Source: Lingula anatina
Taxonomy: Eukaryota; Brachiopoda; Lingulata; Lingulida; Lingulidae
DNA length: 64,000 nucleotides
Reading direction: 5' to 3'
Assembly (NCBI RefSeq): GCF_001039355.2
Contig: NW_019775436.1
Location: 475,617-539,616, forward strand
Position 1 is the stretch's first letter. Every line of letters begins with the position of its first letter. Shown piece after piece: positions 24,493-33,600 of the stretch. The translations under genes were made by a program, and so were the position numbers. The notes below the pieces were generated by a model. It saw only the letters and a list, made by a program, of their open reading frames with translations. It made no database searches and was not told the DNA's origin.

Positions 24493-24738
24493 ATAAAATC
24501 TTATATTCTCCAGGAGCAGATTATAGAACCTGTTCGTATAGGTCTGAAGTACTACACAGACATGCACAGCGCACAACAGGAAGAACTAATTAAGAGGCGG
24601 GGTAGCCGGGAACTCACTGGAGAACTCACAGACGAACTCAGGTCTGCGTTAGACATGCCAAAGATTGAAGAGACAGAAATCGCTTCCCCGGCAGGTGCCA
24701 GTTATAGTAAACCAGAGAACGGAAAAATCAAATCCTGA
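7086..24738 (+). CDS. PDE9A: PDE9A-like cGMP-specific 3',5'-cyclic phosphodiesterase, whole gene model (N-terminus missing)
   Basis: Hydrolyses cGMP to GMP, a cytosolic signalling enzyme. The model joins 7086-7228, 8108-8249, 12353-12448, 16401-16523, 16923-17083, 17719-17821, 18208-18312, 21791-21937 and 22279-22503 (or their second copies) with consistent splice phases, giving about 414 visible residues; human PDE9A has about 590, so N-terminal exons are missing or upstream. Seen directly: HNFKHCF (residues 116-122, general-acid and metal histidines), ICHDLGHPG (156-157 = HD metal pair), [20 protein letters not shown], the metal aspartate in VADISNE (about 266), and the invariant glutamine of SSQMGFI (about 317) with the clamp phenylalanine three residues later. 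The PLENHH and NDISPLE context and [15 protein letters not shown] match PDE9 better than other PDEs. All exons except the third and the open 5' end occur twice, probably as alleles. It converges with RASA1. Confidence 0.95.
7824..8021. mobile_element. MITE-like element, CATTCACAACCAG ends (second copy 11231-11429)
   Basis: Imperfect inverted ends GCATTCACAACCAGTTGA and CAGCTGGTTGTGAATATG with ATCAAATATGG/CCATATTTGATCC inside. Related in plan to 11900-12201. It lies in the intron just before a PDE9A exon in both haplotype copies. Confidence 0.6.
8108..8249 (+). CDS. PDE9A: PDE9A-like exon, start of catalytic domain (copy 1)
   Basis: Encodes [18 protein letters not shown] followed by an acidic helix ending FLTKFNIE. 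This matches the human PDE9A stretch around LRKPTFDVWLW that begins the catalytic domain. The donor is GAG|GTAGAG. The second copy at 11514-11655 differs in this exon only by a silent TTA/CTG-type change seen at ILLQQ. Confidence 0.9.
10487..10629 (+). CDS. PDE9A: PDE9A-like linker exon, second copy
   Basis: Same 143-base exon as 7086-7228 inside the repeated 3.4-kb block. It should not be spliced in addition to the first copy, because both end in phase 2 and the next exon needs exactly one of them. Confidence 0.7.
11514..11655 (+). CDS. PDE9A: PDE9A-like catalytic-start exon, second copy
   Basis: Same 142-base exon as 8108-8249. The protein is unchanged. Only this copy is followed on the same contig by the next exon (12353-12448). 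Confidence 0.85.
11900..12201. mobile_element. Long foldback element
   Basis: Two arms of roughly 130-150 bases pair almost throughout (GATCGCATTCACAAC at the left, GTTGTGAATGCGATC at the right; internal CCTAATCTTTTAATAGTCTC with its complement). No open frame; MITE/foldback type. Confidence 0.85.
12353..12448 (+). CDS. PDE9A: PDE9A-like exon carrying HNFKHCF metal/catalytic motif
   Basis: A 32-codon exon from CTTTTTCAG to ATG|GTAAGT. It encodes [13 protein letters not shown] then [14 protein letters not shown]. The first histidine of HNFKH is the general acid and the second a metal ligand in class I PDEs. This is the only catalytic exon without a second copy in the window. Confidence 0.95.
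12470..12558. mobile_element. Fragment of the CAGGGGCGGATC MITE family (inverted)
   Basis: Reverse-orientation left half ending ATCTCTGGATCCACCCCTG, just downstream of the PDE9A HNFKHCF exon. Confidence 0.6.
13714..13806. mobile_element. 93-base near-perfect palindrome
   Basis: GGGACCGTTCACATGAAATA ... CATGTGAACGGTCCC, with arms continuing through TCTATTTTCTAAAAATAAAG to a short loop (TACCGCCAAT). Probable foldback MITE. Confidence 0.8.
15218..15280. repeat. (TTTA)n microsatellite
   Basis: About 15 units, followed by GA-rich sequence. Confidence 0.9.
15600..15767. mobile_element. MITE, CAGGGGCAGATCCAG ends
   Basis: Ends CAGGGGCAGATCCAGAG and AATCCGCCCCTG are inverted; CTGTTGTCCGACAG and GTCTTCCGGAAGAC lie inside. 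Family members: 34492-34659 (complete), 3049-3202 (diverged), 33936-34030 and 12470-12558 (fragments). Confidence 0.75.
16401..16523 (+). CDS. PDE9A: PDE9A-like exon with HD motif HDLGHPG (copy 1)
   Basis: 41 codons, [20 protein letters not shown] then [19 protein letters not shown]. The His-Asp metal pair is intact, but the family's usual HDLDHPG reads HDLGHPG. The donor is CAG|GTCTGT. Confidence 0.95.
16923..17083 (+). CDS. PDE9A: PDE9A-like exon, [21 protein letters not shown] (copy 1)
   Basis: Encodes [20 protein letters not shown] and on to [10 protein letters not shown]. The PLENHH segment is the signature helix following the HD motif. It ends in phase 2 at AA|GTAAGA and a MITE lies just downstream in the intron. 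Confidence 0.95.
17095..17294. mobile_element. MITE of the GATCGATCTA family (haplotype copy 19341-19562)
   Basis: Inverted ends around TTAGATCGATCTAT and GATCGATCTAAATCTCTGGG; interior GGCTTAAGCGTCTGTCCCGC and TAAGGGGGTAATTAACT. Other copies: 30185-30395, 31881-32010, 48138-48345, and a diverged one at 2386-2607. Confidence 0.75.
17719..17821 (+). CDS. PDE9A: PDE9A-like exon, [13 protein letters not shown] (copy 1)
   Basis: Encodes [20 protein letters not shown] through KNKEHKSL, matching human ILATDMARHAEIM. Clean CTCCAG acceptor and CTG|GTAAGT donor. Confidence 0.95.
18208..18312 (+). CDS. PDE9A: PDE9A-like exon with metal aspartate (copy 1)
   Basis: 35 codons, [20 protein letters not shown] then [15 protein letters not shown]. 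The aspartate of ADISNE is the fourth metal ligand. The contig ends about 100 bases later at the N of 18416. Confidence 0.95.
18649..18771 (+). CDS. PDE9A: PDE9A-like HD-motif exon, second copy
   Basis: Identical in protein to 16401-16523, including HDLGHPG. It lies at the start of the second contig of this repeated block; intron sequence upstream of 18618 is unlike that of copy 1. Confidence 0.9.
19171..19331 (+). CDS. PDE9A: PDE9A-like INARTEL exon, second copy
   Basis: Same protein as 16923-17083; differences such as GTTGCC/GTAGCC and GAG/GAA are silent, as expected for two functional alleles. Confidence 0.9.
19837..20650. mobile_element. Palindrome-ended element with 159-bp tandem repeats (non-autonomous)
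   Basis: Present in the second haplotype block only; the matching site at about 17585 is empty and T-rich. It starts at a poly-T with a 30-base palindrome (19837-19866; core ACAGACACAGATGTGTCTGT), then a GTCGCCGTCGCCGTG-rich stretch, then units starting AAAACGC at 19993, 20152 and 20311 (period exactly 159), then AT-rich sequence. No open frame. The plan resembles the pearl/CvA-type and Helitron-like elements with about 160-bp satellites known from bivalves and echinoderms. The class is inferred. Confidence 0.65.
20772..20874 (+). CDS. PDE9A: PDE9A-like ILATDMA exon, second copy
   Basis: Same 103-base exon as 17719-17821. The intron before it is about 0.8 kb longer than in copy 1 because of the inserted element at 19838-20643. 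Confidence 0.9.
21266..21370 (+). CDS. PDE9A: PDE9A-like metal-aspartate exon, second copy
   Basis: Same protein as 18208-18312 (CCA/CCC silent difference). This copy continues on the same contig to the next exon. Confidence 0.9.
21791..21937 (+). CDS. PDE9A: PDE9A-like exon with invariant glutamine (copy 1)
   Basis: 49 codons from [20 protein letters not shown] to [27 protein letters not shown] holds the purine-binding glutamine and the stacking phenylalanine. The donor is GAG|GTAGGT. Confidence 0.95.
22189..22254. repeat. (TA)n microsatellite before PDE9A last exon
   Basis: About 32 TA units; the allele-like copy at 24449-24491 has about 21. Confidence 0.9.
22279..22503 (+). CDS. PDE9A: PDE9A-like terminal exon with stop (copy 1)
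   Basis: 75 codons including TGA at 22501. Starts [20 protein letters not shown] and ends in a polar, probably unstructured tail (KPENGKIKS). A (TA)n tract about 20 bases upstream gives a shadow ORF of YI repeats that is not coding. Confidence 0.92.
   Translation, partial: EQIIEPVRIGLKYYTDMHSAQQEELIKRRGSRELTGELTDELRSALDMPKIEETEIASPAGASYSKPENGKIKS
23031..23194. mobile_element. MITE-like element, GGCCCCAG...TTCAC ends (haplotype copy 25258-25422)
   Basis: Ends GGCCCCAGCTTCACAAAAAA and TTTTTAGTGAAACTGGGGCC are inverted. It lies in the 3' flank of PDE9A in both blocks. Confidence 0.65.
24190..24336 (+). CDS. PDE9A: PDE9A-like glutamine-motif exon, second copy
   Basis: Same protein as 21791-21937, in the third repeated block. 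Confidence 0.9.
24514..24738 (+). CDS. PDE9A: PDE9A-like terminal exon, second copy
   Basis: Same 75 codons as 22279-22503, ending TGA at 24736-24738; ATT/ATC is a silent difference. The intron before it is shorter, lacking about 150 bases and with fewer TA units. Confidence 0.9.
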   Translation, partial: EQIIEPVRIGLKYYTDMHSAQQEELIKRRGSRELTGELTDELRSALDMPKIEETEIASPAGASYSKPENGKIKS

Positions 24739-26770
24739 TACTGATTATGTTGTTGGCATGAAATTGGGGGAATAATTATTTGCCAAAAAAGGTTGAAGTA
24801 AGCAATCAACCAATGTATATTATTGCAAACTGATTGAAGGACAACATTATTTGCCCAAAAAAGGCAAAAGCAGCAGACCAACAGTGAGTTATATTCGCTG
24901 AAAAAAAAGAGAAAAACAAAGCAAAAATGGTTTCTTATGGAGAGTGAAAATGTTAAAATCATTTGAACAAAAGAGTAGGTGACCAAGAAGCAGAAGTGTA
25001 ATCTTTTTATATGCTGCAGTATGCTAGCCAGTTTAGAAACTTGAGATGTATCCATAGATACCAGCAACTTATTTTTAAGAAAGAAGTTGGGACACAAGGG
25101 TTTGCTTGTAAAATCTTGGTCGAGGGAAAGGAACAATTCTTTCACCAAGTTACACTTCACTGCCGAAGGAAGCGGGTAATGATGGACAAAAAAATGTCTC
25201 TTCACCATTCAAACTGAAATTAAATGTAGAGATGTTTGTGTGATGAACAGTGAAACTGGCCCCAGCTTCACAAAAAAACTTGTCTAAGAACTTAATTACC
25301 ATGGTTACATGGTCACATGGGCACATCTTACCCTATCAGGAGTAGTGTAACAGCACTCTCATGGAAATCCTAGTCAACTAAGCCAAGGAACTGACTTCAG
25401 TTTTTTAGTGAAACTGGGGCCTGGAACTGGATTCCGTTAAACCTATCATTCTAATTCGATAGTTGCCATTGAGATGAAAAGTGCAGTCTACTATGAATCG
25501 GTTAAATTCACTGAAATGAAGCAATTAGGCAGTTTCACGAAGTGCAGTAAATGGCTTCCATTTTTATACTAAAGTCACTAAATTAAAATTTTTTGAGTGA
25601 AGGCCAACTTTTGACCAAATTTGCTCAAAAAGAGCATCACTTACCCCCTTTTTTGTTTCTAAAATGTTATTTTAATTTTCTTAATGTGCCATGATTGCAG
25701 TTCATTAAAAATTGGATAATGTGAAATTTCAAAACAACAGGGAAACATGGTGGAACTATAAAAGGCAAAGTAAATTTTTATTTTTATTTTTAATTAATAT
25801 TAAAAGCCCTGGTTCAGTTAAGATGTAGAAAATTTTCTAATGGAACTGATAGGTACTGTGTAACTCCCTCACTGTCCAGATTGATGTTTTATCCTACTAC
25901 CAATGTTACAATCTGAAGAAATATGCTTTCGAAGTATTTAGTAAGGTTAAGGTGGCCTAATTTTGGCAATAAATGTTCACATTTGGATTGTGGCGACCCC
26001 TTTGCACACCCCCTCCCCCCAACCTCAATCTCCCTTTCAGCACATTCTGTTTAACGTCTTTAGAATCATTAGAATGGTTGTGCAATAATTCTTTATGTTT
26101 CATTGTTTAGTTTGTAATAAGCCATCATAAGATTATTTATTTTAGCTCTTTGTTTTCCTTTTGTATGTCATCCTCTTCACAACTTACCTTGTAGAATGTA
26201 TATGGTAATTCCTTAGTAATTTGGAACACGCAGTAATATTTCCATTTTTGCAAAGCAGTTTTCGTTTTGTACTTCCTAACATAGAGTTTGAAACTTTCTG
26301 TTTGGGTTCAAGTCCGAAATGTTTCTTTCTCAGATTAATTTGAAACCAGGGGACCGGGCTCAACATCAGATGGGTGAAAATTTTACAAGTACAAGTGACC
26401 TCACAAAAATCAAACATGTTTGCTGTATGTTTTTCCATGGGAGCTTTAGGGCAAATATTGCAATTATTTGATGCTGTACAGACTTCTTCCGCAGTGGTGG
26501 CTGATCCAAGGGTTTGATACTGGGGGTGGGGGTGGGATACAAACATTTTATAAAAATTTGCCTTGCTTCACAATATGAAACCATTGACTTGAGTATAATA
26601 AATAGGTTTTGTTTGGTTTTGTACATTTTGGAGGGAAGGAGAAAAGGGTATCAGAAACTGAGGGGTACTTTGTTTACTGCCCCCCACCCCCCTACCCCCA
26701 CCCCCTCTGGATCTGCCATTGCTGCTTGGTATCAGGTAGGCCATGGCAAAAGCCACAGTTTCTCTAGACT

Positions 26771-26953
26771 CATTCAGAACAGTGGACTAACAGATCCAAA
26801 GATCAAATATCGCAGACCCACTTCAATGCTTGTTGCGTAATCCCTGCAGGAAATCTATTCGGTGTCTAATCCTGAATTAAGCGATAAGCTTTTTAGTTGG
26901 TGTCGCCACATTTTGTCTGCATATCTGTTAGTCTACTGTAACAGTTCTGAATG
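26771..26953. mobile_element. MITE-like element, CATTCAGAAC ends
   Basis: Diverged inverted repeat with GTGGACTAACAGAT inside the left arm and its partial complement ATCTGTTAGTCTAC inside the right. Confidence 0.55.
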
Positions 26954-28828
26954 CGCTCTCTGAGAGCCAGTTTTGTACAAAGTGATTATGTTTAAGATGT
27001 TAGCGCTATTTTTGTATTGTTAAATTAATGGTGTGATTTTATTTTTTCTAAGATCAGTTTTGTTCCACTTGCCTGTATATATTTAGACATAAATTGTATG
27101 TTTATTGTAGAGTCAATGTCCCTTACTGGAACAGATGGATTGGACATTGTCACACTTACCAGGGGGCCACCCCCGTTTCACACAAAAAGGTGAAGTTTTA
27201 GACTTAACACTATTAAAACAGGATAGCTGTCTACGCAAAGCAAATTTTTGTGATATTATTGTAAGAGCATATATACCAAATGGCATACTAAAATTAAGTG
27301 TAGCTGAACTCTGTCTATGAGCCATTTTTATCATTTAGAGTAAAAATCATTGTAAAGTTTTTATTTACTTAAATGGCTTTCTCATTCTTTGTGGCACAAC
27401 TTAGTTGACTAAAGTTTAAACAGACTTGGCTATAACCGATTTTCAAATTCAGTTGTTTATTAAACATGCCCCTCTGTAGTTTTTTCCATACAAATGAGTG
27501 GGGAAAATGGACTCAATTTCATGGTATTTTGGATGAAGGTACATGAAAAAACAAATTATCTGCAAGTTTCAGAGCAGTTTGATACATTATATCATCTCAA
27601 AGGTACCAAGTAGATGTCAGAATTATGTCAGGTTGAAAACTTTGCAAAGAACTTTATTTACATAACTGCACAAGTTTGACAAATTTTTTTGTGTAATCGT
27701 GGCAGCAGTGCAATCCCTACCCCCGTTTATCTGCAAATATCCATTGTTTTCTTTTAAAATCTTACCAAAGCTACTACTGTATGTTTTTAAATTCCCAATG
27801 AAGACAAGTGTACTTCAGAACTGTAGTTCTTCTTCATAAGGAATAAATATTCTTTCTCTGAAAGTTGTGAATGTTATGAATTGACTCGTACTCTGACTGA
27901 GCAATCATCCGTGTTCATTCATGGGGGCATTAAGTTAGCTATGGGTTAGCTTTTAAAGAAAATTTCATTGATAAGTGGGCGATAAAACAAACAAGCAGAA
28001 CTGATCTTGATCACAAAATATATATTTGCATAATGCGGTGACACTATATAAAATCTGAATAAATAACCACTTGAGACTGGCTGTGCAGAATTCAGTTATG
28101 AGTTGGAATGCAAATGAAACTGTAAACCATAAACACATATTGGTGGACTTGATGACATCTTTAACAACATTGAAAAATCCTGTAAACCACACAGAAAATA
28201 GGTTATTCACAGTTATGATTACAATCAAATGTGGCAATCGAAACAGTTAAAGGTGAAAAATAGGCATAGTCAAAGGAAGACTATCTCTTTCCTGTTGTTT
28301 GGTGGGTTCTAAAAAATTAAGATACTATTGATGAATTACCAAAACTTATTGGAAAATTAAAATGATATCTACTATAAACAAATCCCATAAACTGTCCTCT
28401 CTTTATTTTGCTCATCTATTTAAAGGACAACTCACTGCATACCATAGAACACCCATATTGTAAATATCTGGGCAAAAAGTTCCATCCCTAAGCAAAATAT
28501 TAAGTATCTGGCATTATTGAAAACAACATGATACAAATACAGAAAAATGCTCCCATTTTCTTACAAACAAGAATAGATGAAGTAAACACATTAAGGGCAT
28601 CTTATGTTGCTGTGCTTGATCAAGTTTAGTAAAACTGTGCAGTATAAGTACAATAAGTACAATAGATAACAACTAAAGCCCTTTTCTCATCTTCTTTCTT
28701 TATCACAAAAGTTAAAGAGATTGACAAGTTAAAAGCCTGGCTATCTGGCTATTACCTGTAAGAGAGTCACCTAAACTAGCCCTCACACTCAACACTGACC
28801 AGTTAACTAGAATAATTTTGATTTGTAC

Positions 28829-28996
28829 CAGGCCCGTAGCCAGGGGGGGTTCGGGGGGTTCGAAAGAACCGCCCCTTTTGCTGGGAAAAGGTCCACTCTG
28901 GGTAAAATTTGATCTAGACACATTAAGTTTTTATGGAAAAAGGTCCACTTTTTCAGAAAAAGAACCCCCCTTTTGAAATTGCTGGCTACAGGCCTG
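28829..28996. mobile_element. MITE, CAGGCCCGTAGCCAG ends (copy 1)
   Basis: 168 bases with inverted ends CAGGCCCGTAGCCAG / CTGGCTACAGGCCTG and GAACC-rich interior. Nearly identical in inverted orientation to 35828-35995. Confidence 0.8.
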
Positions 28997-30184
28997 TGTC
29001 CATTAGTATGGGTGAAAGTAGTAAATACTAAAAATCATCAAAAGTACATATTAAGTAGAATACGGCATCCCTTGCACGTTAAGGTATGCTTAAAATGATT
29101 GACTACCTTGCACCTTCCTGTAAACATTATATAAAAATACCAAGTAAAATTACTCACACTGGACAATAGAAGTGTCACCCCTACTGAACTAATACTTTGG
29201 GGGAGATAAATGACTGTGGAATGATGTGCTCCTGGTATCATTTTATTAACATCAAATTTCACAAAAAGACCAACAATACAATTTCATGGTACAGCAGTTT
29301 TATACTCATTAATCACATTATAAGTAGACTAGGCATTATAACTTTGATTCCGCTGATCAGGGGGTGACACTTCTGTTGTCAAGTGTGTGTGTACAGTCTG
29401 TAATAATTGAATATCCACGATGCATGTTGAGAACACACAATCCCATCTGCAATTACAGTTGCCTCATTTGTTTCAATTATAATGAGATGCACATATAAAA
29501 CAAGGTCTAACCATATTTAAAACAATGTAATAATTAGTGCATCACAAGTTATGATTTGATCTTGAACCCAAAGTTGTTATGGCTGGTTATGGCAACTTCA
29601 CAGTTCTCTAACCCAATTTAGACAGCTTGATTTTCTGTAAAACAGGGAAAAAAAGAAAACATGAATTGCTAAAGTATATTTGGCATAACAGCAACAACTG
29701 GCATATTGATCATGCAATAAATAAATAAATGAAAAATAATGTCAACTTCAAATCCTATAATTTACTGATGATAATGCTTCAAGAATAATAGGCATTCATT
29801 ATTAAAGGTCAAGAATAACTACCATTCATTTAATGGATTTAACATAAAGTTTTGTTTAAACAGGCTATGTTATGAACAATTTACTTCATCTTATTGCAGC
29901 ATCTGATGGATCTTTTGCTCTAAATTGTTAATAGTATCATAAGCTGCTCATTTTCATTAATTGATGCGAAGCTACCCCCACCCCACCCTTTGCGTGGGGT
30001 TCGGAGCACGCTAAAGGGCCATGAAAAAAAAAGGTATTTTAGAGGGCGAATGGTGCCATTAGGTACGGTTTACAACTATGATTCAGCTAGTCGAAATTAT
30101 AATTTCAAGAGGGGACAATTAGTGTGATTTGATTTTCAGAAATGGAAGGGGGGGGGTCAGGACCTCCATGACCCCTCTCTAAGG

Positions 30185-30395
30185 CTGTATTCCCAGAGCT
30201 TTTAGATCGATCTATCCCCGCGGGGAGTCTCACTAGCTGTCAGATAATCCGGCTTAAATGTCCGTCCAGCCTACTACAAGCTGTAAGGGGGTAATTAACT
30301 TTCGTGTCCGCCCGGCTGACAGCTATTTAGCGTGAACCCCCAGGGAGTTAGGTCAATCTAAAGTAGATCGATCTAATCTCTGGAAATGGGGTCTA
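30185..30395. mobile_element. MITE of the GATCGATCTA family
   Basis: Same plan as 17095-17294 (TTTAGATCGATCTATCCCCG ... GTAGATCGATCTAATCTCTG) just downstream of the RASA1 stop. Confidence 0.75.
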
Positions 30396-30530
30396 AATCT
30401 TCCACCAGGGAGAGGGATGCTCCCCATGTGCTGTACCAAGTCAGATTCTCACTCTTCCTTTTAACCTTGTCAGAAGGACAGGTACAGCTTTCCTCTAAAT
30501 GATACAACCCCATTCATATGGAAAGTGTCA

Positions 30531-30605
30531 TTAAAGATTACCTAAATAGTGCTGCTTATGCTTGGTCAGCATATCCGTCACAGCCGCAAGTCTTTTTAAT
30601 GAGTG
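30531..30605 (-). CDS. RASA1: RASA1 terminal coding exon
   Basis: 25 codons from HSLKRLAAVTDMLTKHKQHY to GNL and stop TAA (complement of 30531-30533). Corresponds to the human LKKLLAITELLQQKQNQY tail. Confidence 0.9.
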   Translation of the reverse strand, partial: HSLKRLAAVTDMLTKHKQHYLGNL

Positions 30606-33600
30606 CTGAAACAGAAGTAAAGTGCACAAATCTGTTAAGATCACAAATGGCATGATAAAAAAAAACTCATTTTCGCCAATTAAAAAAGTAAAAAGGTACA
30701 CTGGGACAAAAGACACAAAGATACAAGTACATGAAACACAAAGGTAACCTGTGAATGGTTAGCAAATTATACATTCATCTCCAAAATGTTTGATGTTTAG
30801 TTCTATATACAGGTCGAAGACAAAATTTCTAATTTCAACCCATAAAACCTAAATTTACAAGTCTCCTTCTACATTACCAGATTGCCTAAAAAAAATAAAA
30901 TAAAAGCTTCGAAATTAAATATAAAATAAGTCAATAGTTTTGAACAGAGTATATTTATAGATTAGGTCAAGGGTTTCTGAATAGAGAACATTAGAGATAC
31001 ATAGAGATACATAGAGATACATTTGGTAATTGAAAAAAAAAAGAAATTTCCAAGAAAATTTGCTATTAAAGAGTCTAGGGGTCTTTGAACATCATTTGAG
31101 GCGGCCTACCTGTTTCTTCTGGTCCCTCTGATCCCCCTGTGCTGCCTGTGCCTGGTCTAATGCCCGAAGCTCCTCAGCACGGGAAGAGCATATCTGATGC
31201 ACATTAGCCAAGTCCCTTCCAATGTTTGCTACTTGGTAGTCTTCTACTTCAGGGTACTCAGGGACATTCTGATATTTAAAGCAAAAACATCCAAATGCAA
31301 TAGAAATATATAAAGATTTGCATGTACATGATATGCCTCTTTCTTGTGTAATTGATGAATCTAGAAAATCTTGATATTTATTGTTAAAATATATCAAAAA
31401 TTAATTTTTGAAATTTTATCACACAAACATTGAGAATACAGAATTATATGAAAAGTCTTTGCTGTATGAATGATGTATTTGGAATATCCTGAAACCTAAC
31501 GCAAAATCCAAAGATAATTATAGAGACTTAGGAGTAAGTTGTTTTTCCTATTATTGAGATTTGAATAATAAAATCGAAGGTTGCACTTCAAAAGTTTCCA
31601 GTACAGTGTCATAACAAGAAATTACATGTGGTAATTTAACTGGTAACGTCAAAAGCCACATTATAAGCATGCTATTTCCTCATGTTACATTTAAAAGTCA
31701 CCCCCTGGGCTGTTTCAACTTTACTTAGTGAGTGAAATTTTTTTATTTTTTTTAAAGTTATAAAATGCTTTGTAAAACCACTTGTTCCACTCTGCCAGAA
31801 AGGGGGATATTTCTCTGAATGTTAGCTAAGGGTGTATTTTGCACTGTGTTGTATAGTCAGGCTTTACACCTTTTTTAAAACTGGGTTCCCATGCCTAGAT
31901 CGATCCATCTGCATGGTGACAGACATTTAAGCCGGTTAAGTTGATAGCAATTTAATGAGACTCCCCATGGAGATAGATCGATTCAAATGTCTGTGGGAAT
32001 GGTCCCTAATATGCTTAACACGCCTGTGGCAAAACATTTGGCTAAAAACATGTTCATTGCAAAACTGTAATTATTATAGCATTTTCTTCTGTTATCACTT
32101 TTATACTTAAAAATATTATTACCTAACTAACACTTACAGACAATTCATCCAGAAACAAGACCATTCTTTGCTTGTTTTCAAGGATAAAAGAATTAAGTAC
32201 TTCCATGAAAGGCTCCTGGAAAATAGAAAATTTTACAGGCAACACATTATTTTAAGAAAAGCATTATAATATTTAAAAAAAGTGCCATTTTATGAAAGCA
32301 TGTACAGAGTGCACTTAAACTTCAGCAAATGCAATTGTTATTTTTTTTCCTTACTATATTGCTTGATGGAATAAAATACTTCTTGTTGTACAATCTTCAG
32401 AAAAATATCCAACATCATTAATGCATCTAAAAGAGTTCTATTAGTTGTGTTACCTTTGCACCAAATTCCACTAAATTTGCTAGATTCTGCAGGGACTTTG
32501 CCACCAGTTTTAAACTTCTTGCTGCCATTTCTGAAGGAGTTTCTTCATTATGCAAAATAAATTATATGGCCCAAGTCAAGCTTTTTCTTAAAACCATTTT
32601 CTCTTCACAAAAATCTGTCATTTTTAATAGAAAAGGTTTTTATTCTATCCTGTAACCCCCGAAACATTAAGTGATTATGTGTTAGTGGCCACAAAAGAAC
32701 AAGGAAGTAAATAATTTTTTTAAAAAGAAATCCTATCTGATATAATAGATTTAATAACTCATTGGCCAAGTCTTTTCTCCACAAAATACACATACAAATA
32801 ATCTGTAATTCTCATTAGAAATGGGTTATTTTAAACTCCGAAAACACTGAGTGATATGTCAAGGGTTCAAGGGTTCAAGCTTGGCCAATGAAACAAAATC
32901 CTACCTGATATAAAGTTAAAACACTTGGGATGATCATCCACTTGCGTAACTAATTAAGACAATAGACCAATAGCAACAAGCCTTAACTTCAGCCCCCTTT
33001 TTCAAATAAGAAGGGATGTCAGTTGAGACCGCAGCGACGCAGCAGTACAGAGCGTCATGAAACTTTCTCGAACGTATTAATAACCAGCGAATTTTATTGC
33101 TTTCCCTCCCTCCCACCCAATGAGAATTACAATTACAACATAGATGTTATCGTTAGGGGACAATTACAACACAGATGTAATTGTTAGTATTCTATTACTG
33201 AACCTTCTCTGGGAATATCTTGAATAATCCGGATATTAAGATTGTGATATGTTTTGGTTTTCATTTTAAGTACTCATATACCTTAGGAAATAGTTATGTA
33301 TGAATAAAGTTTTTATAAGCCCGAATCTCTGTGTTTTTTAATCCTACCTGATATAATGTTATAACACTTGGGATTAAGTAATGCTGGACACAACAACCTC
33401 AGGAAAATGAAAGCACTAGAAACAAATTCAAATTCATTTAAATAATATACCTTGCACTGGGAAGAGGAGCAATGACTCGTGTCACAAAATATGCAGATTT
33501 TATGATTTATAAATATCACAGAGTTTTAATTTACAAAGCTGAAAACAATGAAGTAGTTCTGATATTGATTCACTGCTAATTAGTGTCCAGTTTCATTTCA

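Larger units (their letters stand above)
23962..26186. repeat. Duplicated block 3, second copy
   Basis: Starts directly after the N of 23961. It lacks about 150 intron bases present at 22046-22190 in copy 1 and has a shorter TA tract. Confidence 0.85.
24739..30530. other. Intergenic region between convergent PDE9A and RASA1 3' ends
   Basis: Probably contains both 3'UTRs; AATAAA-type signals occur on the plus strand near 25968, 26594 and 27842 and on the minus strand near 28402. It also has MITEs at 25258-25422, 26771-26953, 28829-28996 and 30185-30395. I see no further gene. Confidence 0.6.
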
